Part shown: positions 27,055 to 34,490 of the stretch, piece by piece
Position numbering within the stretch: the stretch's first letter is position 1
How the letters are laid out: every line of letters begins with the position of its first letter
NCBI GenBank assembly: GCA_013365365.1
Contig: JABVXU010000562.1
Coordinates: 1-34,490, forward strand
DNA: 34,490 bases
Direction of reading: 5' to 3'
Source of the DNA: Cruorifilaria tuberocauda
Lineage: Eukaryota > Nematoda > Chromadorea > Rhabditida > Onchocercidae
Position numbers and translations under genes: made by a program
The notes under the pieces: model-generated
The model's input: the letters and a program-made list of their open reading frames with translations, nothing else
Database searches by the model: none
Told to the model about the DNA's origin: nothing

Positions 27055-28498
27055 ATGTGGTCCACTTCAACATTTTTCCTCTTCGTTACCATCATATCTG
27101 TGATGACAATCTTTTCAAGTTCTGCATTAGGTGAAGGATCAAACGGATTTGGATGTTGCATGTTAGCTGATTTTCAATTTTTTTTAGTTTTACAGCTTCA
27201 TTTACTTTTCGTCACCTCTTTTCGTGTCTTTTTCTTGCACTAAAGAACTTGAAAAACATTTTTTGTGATTATAAAAAAAAGAGAAAACTATTTCTCGGAA
27301 GTAGCCACAGATATTCAGTGGTGGTGGAAACTTTGTTTTAACATTTTGCGATTCAGAGCAACGTGTGCACCCGGTGTACCATCCTGCGATTGCCCTTGTG
27401 GATTCCCGATATTGCCGCATTTTCCGCCCATGTTACCGCAATTTCCGCCTATGTTACCGCAATTACCATCCATATTACCTCCAGTACCAATGTTTCCGCA
27501 ATATCCACCGTATCCTAGCGGTGGCAGTGGTAGTAGTGGTGTTGGTGGTTATGCGACACCTGTACGACAACAAGTGATTGAAAATAGTCACCTGCAACAA
27601 CCATCCTCATATAAAACACCGCCAAACATTTCATACCAACAAACCCAAACAGTGAGTTGCTTCTGTCTCTCTCGTCTTGCTGAAATTGCTTCGTATTTGC
27701 AGAAGCAACAGATTCGAATAATTAATGCAAAAGAAAAGGAAGGAAAGTTCACAGTCAATAGATATTGATACCATTGATGTGATAAAGATAATAATAATAA
27801 TAAATTATGTAGTAAAATTGATTGTGATACTAAGAAACTTAGTAGGGGTGTAGAAAAGGTAACATTCAAGGAAGCTTTCTGATTGAGGAATAATTTGTAT
27901 ATTATATAAAATTGTTAACCTTCAAGGAATTTACTGTAAAATATTCGCAATCATATTCTGTATTCTTGGCTTGCTTGAAAATAATTAATTTCTGTATGAA
28001 TTACTAGCAGAAATATCTTTGGAATGGAAAAGTTTCTGATTTAATTTGACTTTATTTTAATAGTTAATTGAGTACAATGCAATAAATTTCAATCGTTTCA
28101 TTTACATCTTTGGATTTTCTCTTAAATGTATTTTTTTACAGTATCAAAATACAGGACCATTTGCTTATAACGTGAAGAAATTTGAACAGACAAGTGGCGG
28201 CGCCGGTGGTTATGCAATCAATCCATATGGCGTAGAAATTGGTAATTTCGGTGATTACATGTCAACATATACCTTTCCACAAGGTGTACAAAATGAAAAT
28301 AAACTTGGTGAAGTACAACGACAGGTACCAGCGGGACAATACATGTCTGGACCAGTTGGTCATGCATCACAATCGGATACCTCTGAAGATGTTACCATAG
28401 GTACATCCGGAACCGAACATAATTCATCACCAGCAACAACTGAATATGAAAAGAAAATTAAGTCATACTTGAAATTGCGCAAAAGTCAATTGGCATAG
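27055..28498 (+). CDS. Secreted Cys/Pro/Gly-rich protein (252 residues), function unknown
   Basis: Three exons, 27055-27161, 27357-27651 and 28142-28498, join in phase to give 252 residues. Residues 1-25 form a signal peptide (TFFLFVTIISVMTIFSSSA). Directly after it is a six-cysteine cluster, C34 C35 C39 C46 C48 C50, ending CDCPCGF. Then comes a Phe/Pro/Met/Leu-Pro-Gln repeat (about 52-89, FPPMLPQ units), a Gly/Ser linker, and Gln/Asn-rich sequence. Exon 3 starts YQNTGPFAYN, has a second Gly-rich patch (SGGAGGYAINPYG), a Ser/Thr-rich part, and a charged end (YEKKIKSYLKLRKSQLA). No transmembrane segment follows the signal, so the product should be exported. The make-up suggests an extracellular matrix, cuticle or eggshell role, but I recognise no named family. 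It is divergent from glycine-zipper gene B, so the two may share regulation. Confidence 0.78.
27421..27483 (+). repeat. 21-base tandem repeat inside the coding exon
   Basis: Units 27421-27441, 27442-27462 and the more diverged 27463-27483 each code seven residues, FPPMLPQ, FPPMLPQ and LPSILPP. Units 1 and 2 differ at one base. Confidence 0.85.
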
Positions 28499-30876
28499 AT
28501 TACAGAACTAGATTTATAATCTAGAATTTCATGATGCTTAAGATAATATAGATTTAAAAAAATTATCCTCTTTATTTAATTTTATTTTAATCTGTAAATA
28601 GATCAACGGCCAAATGATTTGATATCGTAAATTTTTAGCTTACAAGATTGATTCATATCAAAAATTTTGAAATTTATGCTAAACTTTTGCTGCAATAATA
28701 AATTGAAATGTAATGTTTGCTTTTTTTGTCCAATTGTTATTTAAGATAATTGCCTCATTTAATCTGTTCTCTTGAAATAACTCATCCAATTCCACTTGTT
28801 ACTTTTTGTGTACCTTAGATTTATTCTTCTTGCATTCATATAATTTGATTATCAATCACATTGCCTTAATTCAATTTATTTGCAAACCTAAAATGATATG
28901 TTTATCATTTTATGCTTGCGGTAATTATATACTTAATCAAAGAAATCTTTGACAGTGAGTAACACAATTATACAATTACAATTATACGTTAAATCGCATT
29001 TTAAACTCATTAACTCATTTTAACTCATTCATCTCAATCTTACAACAAATAAATGAGAAACTGAAGTTAGCACGAGAAATTGGCATGGAAAATAAGTTTT
29101 AAAAGACTCAAAGCTTTGAAATAATTACTTGCAAAGAGCTCTTGTCACATAGAAAGTATATCATTTTATTTTTCGAACTATTGAAACTTGAAGAGTAAGA
29201 GGTGACAAAGTGGTGCCGTCTTCAGTACAGAAATTAACCTAGCACATTTAACCAACGATATATTTCAAGGAATGAAATTGAGCAAATGCGTAACCTTGGA
29301 GATTATAAAAACAAAGATTAGTCCTTTTTTTCCAAATAAAATAAGTTAATTTGCACAAAGATGACTCAATTAAGAATAATTTGAGATCATCTTGATATAT
29401 ACTCAATCATTTATGTCAGTTATTGAACTCATTTCAAAACAAAACTTCATTTGAATTGATCTCTTCAATGTTGCTAACAATTTAAACCATTTCTGTTTGA
29501 TTTGCATAAATGATAAATTGGGAAAATGTCCATATAAACAAGAAACAGAAAAATGATCAAGGAATGCTCATGGCAGAAAATTTTGGTAAAAAATAGTTTT
29601 ATCTACTGAAGGATAAACTGATAATATTTAATTTAAGGAAATACACTGATCCGATAGTAATGAGCAGATCAGATGAGATGAAGAAAAATCGATATCAAAA
29701 AGATTTCATTGCTATTAATTTAAGTTCAGATCAATTTTTTCAAATCTTTACGAATGCACGCGATATGCATTCCAACCTGCCAAAAATTGAGTGATACCAG
29801 CGATACTAATTTGATTTCATTGTTTTTGTAAGTCTTTCATATGAAATCGTCCCGCTGTACAGGTTGACCTTTGTTATCTAACCTTCTTTGTTAACTTCCA
29901 CTACTAACTTTTCCTCTTTCATGATATTTCTAATAACTGACACGATATTTGCTATCTTTCTGAATGATGTGACAAATTCTTCGCAGCCATTCGTTTACTA
30001 CAATCCGTTCTGCTGTCATCATCAAGTCATTTCTTGTATATCAGTCATCACCACTGCACCTTTTCCGTAATAGATATGTTGAGTGGTTGCATGATTCACC
30101 GATTGATATCATAGCAATGTGTGCCATTAGCTGCCTGAAATAAAAACATTGTGTTTGAGCCAAAATATTCACCATCATTTACAGTTTTATCATACTTAAG
30201 AGTTGTTCATTCTCTTTACTGGAGAAATAAATTTTCTAAAATTAAGTAAGTGAAAGACTGAGCAATTCAACGAGGAATCTGTAAAATTTATAAGCGAAAA
30301 AATAATTTTTTAAGAACAAAATCGAACTTTTATCAACAATTAAGATGAGGAACAGAAACAAAAGCATTTGCAATTCATTGTTTTTCCTGCCGGATTAAAT
30401 TTCCGGAAAGAAAAAACGTTTTTTGTTTGTACACAGCGTAACTTTCTTATCTTTGCTACGTGCTTAAATGTTCCTAAATCTTTAGTTCTTGCGTCACTTT
30501 TACGTCAATCGCTAAGTTTTGAGTGCGCGGATTAGACTTCATGTTTGTCTTTATTCTTCATATTCGCTTTTTAACATTTTTTAAACATCTTCTTGAAGTA
30601 AATTAATCAACTAAAGAAAAAATTCAGAATAAAGATAAATAAAGGAAAAGAGGGAGAGAGAGGGGTGGAAGGCGAGTGATAGAAAGGTAAAAGTAACCGC
30701 AAGTCTAGTTCGGTGAAATTATTCTCTGTAAAATCACTGATGCGAATTTCAACAACAAAAAATGAAATTACAACCACAATATTATGGGAAATGATGATAA
30801 GATTAATAATCATTCATTAATTTCTCATAACTTTATGTTAAGTTAGCTTAGTCTGGCAATAATTCTCAGGGGAATT
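28499..30876. other. Gene-poor region
   Basis: Starts with the 3' UTR of the gene ending at 28498. No supported gene. A + frame within 29888-30070 contains an ATG at 29922 and codes a 49-residue peptide with a hydrophobic start and PFVYYNPFCCHH near its end, loosely like the secreted proteins to the left; on its own this is too weak to call. A short TAACTCATT direct repeat lies near 29005-29035. Confidence 0.45.
28697..28702 (+). terminator. Poly(A) signal of the Cys/Pro-rich gene
   Basis: AATAAA 199 bases after the stop codon at 28498. Confidence 0.5.
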
Positions 30877-31230
30877 TTGGTACAGTTCTTATTCTCCCTT
30901 TTCCTTATCCTCCTGGTGCAGCAATCAATTGCTTTAATCTTTCTTTTTATATTCGAAATAAGAAAAGAAAACTTCAAGAAAATTTTAACTTGCTTTGATC
31001 ATATTAGAGTTCAGCTTACAGATTTTGGTATGCAACATAAACCAAAGCATGTCGTGAAGATTTTCCATCCGTTTAGAAAAAAAGAAAAAGAAGATAGTAA
31101 AGTAGAAGAATCTAAGATAGCGGAAAAAATTCTTTCAGGAGATAGAAAATTTATTTCCGATTTCATTCGGCTGCATGATGATTTTTCTTGCATATCTTTT
31201 ATCGTCATTTGTCTTCTTTTTATCATCTGA
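30877..31230 (+). other. Possible coding exon: hydrophobic start, Lys-rich middle
   Basis: An open frame of 117 codons with no ATG at its head. It follows TTCTCAG (end 30869), so it could be an internal or terminal exon. It starts with a signal-like run (QFLFSLFLILLVQQSIA), then a polar middle (HKPKHVVKIFHPFRKKEKED), and ends hydrophobic (ISFIVICLLFII). The opposite strand is also open over 31011-31226, which lowers confidence. No upstream ATG exon was found. Confidence 0.25.
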
Positions 31231-31932
31231 TCACTTATCCAATTAGTTATGCTAGTTTTTCAATGACATTATTGCTTCTGAAGTTTTCGCGATTAACTTT
31301 GCGACGGTTGAAGGATATATGAAATGTTTCTCCTGAAAATGGAAAGTTAGAATTGTTGAAGTGCGATTTCAACACAATGGAAATTATTTGTGTCGCTTAT
31401 TCGTCTTTTTTCTTCTAAGGTGATCATGGTAAATTTAACAATTAATCAGAACGGACAAAAGAGAAAAGAGTAATGCATAAAGGTGTCCTTCAACTTTGCT
31501 GAGAAGAAATCATTCTTTTGTCTTTTCAGAATTTCCGAAATTTACTGATATGTTTCCAAAACTTTTAACTATTTCAATTATCATTTATAATTCAACGAAT
31601 TAACGAACTTGAATTATTTTTCAACGGTATAACTCATTATCTCATACATATGAAAAAAATGAATTTATTCAAAACTGTGCTTTGCAAAGGAAAAAGAAGC
31701 GAAAATAAAATTATCAGTCTATCAGAATTATCAGTTTTATGAAAAAAATTGCCTCAAAGTATATTTCCGATTCATTCAAGTTACACCACAATAAAATGAT
31801 TTTAGTTCATTTATGCAAAAGTAAAAATCGAAGAAAAAGTTCTTTGACACAAAAGCGATTTGATTCATTTCATTCTCATTTTATTGTATTATTGAGCTTC
31901 TTTCTTAATAATTACGATTATTTTGCTAACAG

Positions 31933-32017
31933 GTCCGATTGTCCTGCTCACGTCATGGCTAGTGAAAGAGCATTTGAGAAAGATTACTTTCATGACGCGC
32001 AGTTGAAATTAAATTAA
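31933..32017 (+). other. Isolated exon-like frame with stop
   Basis: After TTTTGCTAACAG (AG at 31931-31932) a frame reads SDCPAHVMASERAFEKDYFH and on to a TAA at 32015-32017. Its composition is more protein-like than its surroundings. No matching upstream exon was found, so it may be the last exon of an unresolved gene or chance. Confidence 0.25.
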
Positions 32018-33087
32018 CAAACTTTAAAGATATTATGAGAAGAAATTCATCTGAAAGTTAAATTACAAGTAGATCTTCTCAAAATCATCTGTCGAGTTTT
32101 ACAATTTAAAACCAATTTTCAAAAAATACCCATTTCAGTCTCCATCCCATTTCTATTTATACAACTTCGGTTTTTTAAGATTTTCCTTGAATTTAATTTT
32201 TTAATATAAAAAAAGATAGTGAAGAATTGTTAAAAAAGCAATATAGGAGTTTTATGCATAAAGTTGGGCGAAAAGTAAATTAAACTAATAACTGGCAAAT
32301 TTGAAGATGACTAATAATTATAACAAAATGCTTTTTTTGCATTCCGACATGCACATGCTTCGGAGATTTTGTTTATCGTTGCTTTAAAAGTTATTGAAGA
32401 ACAACTAAAAATTGTATTCAATACTGAAATACTAGAAATTAAAATTACATTTCATAATATTGCTTTAAATATCAGCTGGAAGCATTGGTTCAGCAATAAG
32501 AATAAGTCTAAAAACTTTTTCCTTTTCATTTAACTCTCTAAAATAATTTTGATTGAATATCAACAATTTTTCCATTTTTCCAAAATAAGTATTCCAATTT
32601 GAGCGGAATATTTAAGGAATCTTTATCAGTTCTTATGAGAGAAGTAGGAATTATTGAGTAATTCATTGAGATTTTTTCAAAAAGATGGAATAAATTAAGG
32701 ATAATTAAAGGAAACAATTTTTTTTTTGTTTAAAAAATGTTCCAACTAAAAATGAATTATAAAATTGAAGTTTTTATTTGCTAAGATTTATTCGTTAGAA
32801 AAAACTTGCATTTCATTTTATTCAGAAGATTTTAGCATTTTCTGTTTGATTCGCTAAGATTAACAGTGATTTTGGAAGAATTCCGCCCAAAATTTTACTA
32901 TTTTGAGCTTTACCCTAAGTAATATATATACTAATATGTATATTTCATCCGTTTCACGAATTCAGAATTTGTTGACGTTTCAAAAACGATGCTGTAACAA
33001 AAATAATTGTACTTTGTAAATTAGCAGTAGTAAATTGGAATGTTAATAACATTGACAGGAAAAATTAATTAGCGACCTTTAAATACT

Positions 33088-33154
33088 TTTTACGCGAAGT
33101 TCTTCTCAATTATTCCATGAAATAGAATAATTGAGACGAACTTCGTGTAAAAAT
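33088..33154. ncRNA. 29-bp hairpin, candidate small-RNA precursor or MITE remnant
   Basis: Arms 33088-33116 and 33126-33154 pair over 29 positions (27 Watson-Crick, one G-U, one mismatch) around a 9-base loop. Stem length and loop suit a microRNA-type foldback, but a short inverted-repeat transposon remnant is equally possible. It lies far from any gene in the window. Confidence 0.4.
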
Positions 33155-34305
33155 AATTTTTTTCTTAATTCAAAAACGTTCGCAAATTTTGATCTTCTAT
33201 CTCTGTCTGTAAGCTCGTATTAAGGTCATCATACTTTTTGGACGAGAGAAAAAATCAAATTATTGTCCTAATCTACAAATTTTTTCAAAAAAAGGCAAAA
33301 TTTCTCGGCCAACATAAATTTTGTTAGCAAAAAGTGAACTTATAGGTTTATCTCAAATTTATCCTTTTTGAAAAAGTAAAATTTCTTCCTTTCCTCAACA
33401 AACTCTATACGTTATCTGCAGAAATAGTTTTCTTCAGCAAAAAAGTTAAATAAAAATTTAATTTATTGAAAACGAGTAAACTGAGAAAATGAAAATGAAA
33501 AAGAAAAAACGTGACAAAGATATTTCCCGTGCTCGATTAAGGATAGCACGCAAATAGCATCACTATTCATTTCATGTGATTTGAAACTGACCTTTGACAC
33601 TTTCGTCTTCGTTAAATTGACGACAATGATAATCAATTAGATGGATAACTGTTTTCCTAACATCCGCTGTGTTCTTCGCGTTCTTGTGGAATTTATTTGT
33701 TCGTTGATAGTAATCGAAATTGAAGTGGTGAATAATAATACCATGCAACTTGGAGTAGTAATATTCTTCTCATTTACTTTATAAATTCACATATTATCGT
33801 TGTTTCAATCATAAAATTCATGTTATAGATCTTAGAATAAACATTTCACCTTTAGTTTTATTAATTTTTCACTTTCTACGCTAATTATTCTATGTAGCAA
33901 ATCGTTTAAAATTCCATCACGTAATTCACGCAAAAAATACTTTCATGTTGTGTGTGCAATGTGCATGCATAGAAATTTCAATTTTTTTTGCAAATTTATT
34001 TGAGTTGAGGATACCGCTATTGCAACTATCTTTATTAAATAAACAACATAATTGATTAATTAGAGTATATATGTGTGGCTGGAAGTAACAATCTGTCTAC
34101 ACCACTACAATAATTAGTCTGATATCACAGCGGAAAAGGCTTTAATTTGAATATTATGATTTCATCAATGAGAAAATAACGAGTAAAATTCATCATTTTC
34201 ATATTCAGAGCAGAAGAGCTATTAAAAAAACCATAAAATGTTCTCCTAGTCTTATAAATCATTCATAAACTGATAAATTTCCGAAATCATCGAATGGATC
34301 AATCG

Positions 34306-34490
34306 TTATCGTTTTGCTGCATTAAAAGCTCTCGATCTTGCACTGAAATACCTTCGAGGTGGACCGAAAACAGGAGGAAGTGGTAATGGTGCTGGTCGAG
34401 GCGGTGCTAGAAAGCCTTGCGGATAAACATAATGAGGTGGAACAAAAGCCGGTGGCGGTGGTGGTGGTGGTGGTGGTGGTGGTGGTGGTG
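34306..34490 (-). CDS. 3' end of a proline-rich protein gene, cut by the window edge
   Basis: On minus the frame runs in from the right edge and stops at a TAA (34308-34306), giving 60 full codons. From the edge it reads a run of at least 12 prolines (CCA/CCG), then AFVPPHYVYPQGFLAPPRP, LPLPPVFGPPRRYF, and a basic end SRAFNAAKR. There is no stop in the frame through the repeat, and Pro/Tyr content fits the secreted low-complexity proteins to the left. The start and any signal peptide lie outside the window. Only one exon is visible. Confidence 0.6.
   Translation of the reverse strand, partial: PPPPPPPPPPPPPAFVPPHYVYPQGFLAPPRPAPLPLPPVFGPPRRYFSARSRAFNAAKR
34451..34490. repeat. GGT trinucleotide microsatellite
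   Basis: Thirteen units, one of them GGC, running off the window end. On minus it is CCA/CCG and codes the polyproline run of the partial gene. Confidence 0.9.

Larger units (their letters stand above)
31231..34305. other. Gene-poor region
   Basis: AT-rich. It contains one isolated exon-like frame at 31933-32017 and a strong hairpin at 33088-33154. The remaining frames are short and of random composition. The right end should be the 3' UTR of the minus-strand gene ending at 34306. Confidence 0.45.

Noticed and set aside
33489..33557. Lys/Arg-rich 22-codon frame starting MKMKKKKRDK
   Set aside because: Too short, in A-rich DNA where lysine codons arise by chance, with no splice or signal evidence.

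Overview
The window looks like nuclear DNA of a parasitic-type nematode, most likely a filarial worm (Onchocercidae); the genus cannot be fixed from this sequence. The reasons are an AT-rich base composition, many-exon genes with GT-AG introns of about 80 to 600 bases and T-rich TTTCAG-type acceptors, acceptor-like sites placed 8 to 30 bases before several start codons (as expected for spliced-leader trans-splicing), and a gene of the nematode ODR-2/HOT family. The protein-coding models below were assembled by hand, exon by exon. In every multi-exon model the reading phases match across all junctions and the total length is a multiple of three.

Left part (1-4.8 kb): a possible 3' tail of a gene entering from the left, about 2.1 kb without a gene, then a four-exon gene on + for a GPI-anchored Ly-6-like protein of the ODR-2/HOT family. 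Centre-left (4.8-11.6 kb, minus): an 18-exon gene for TELO2/CLK-2, the checkpoint and PI3K-like-kinase maturation factor, convergent with the HOT gene. A 1.1 kb divergent promoter region (11.6-12.7 kb) separates it from a 15-exon SDA1 (SDAD1) gene on +, a 60S ribosome biogenesis factor. After 1.25 kb comes a 10-exon rpt-2 gene (26S proteasome ATPase, PSMC1). These three are core housekeeping genes.

Right part (22.6-34.5 kb): a run of small genes for secreted, low-complexity proteins. Two on the minus strand (68 and 114 residues) share one design: signal peptide, Tyr/Pro-rich middle, a phase-2 intron, then a second exon coding almost only for a GxxxG glycine zipper of five or six evenly spaced glycines. 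Beside them, on +, is a three-exon gene for a 252-residue secreted protein with a six-cysteine cluster and a Phe/Pro/Leu repeat. At the right edge is the 3' end of a proline-rich protein gene on minus, whose polyproline tract makes the terminal GGT repeat. This secreted group is the least familiar part of the window and the best candidate for something undescribed. The 28.5-34.3 kb stretch is gene-poor, with two weak coding candidates and a strong 29-bp hairpin.
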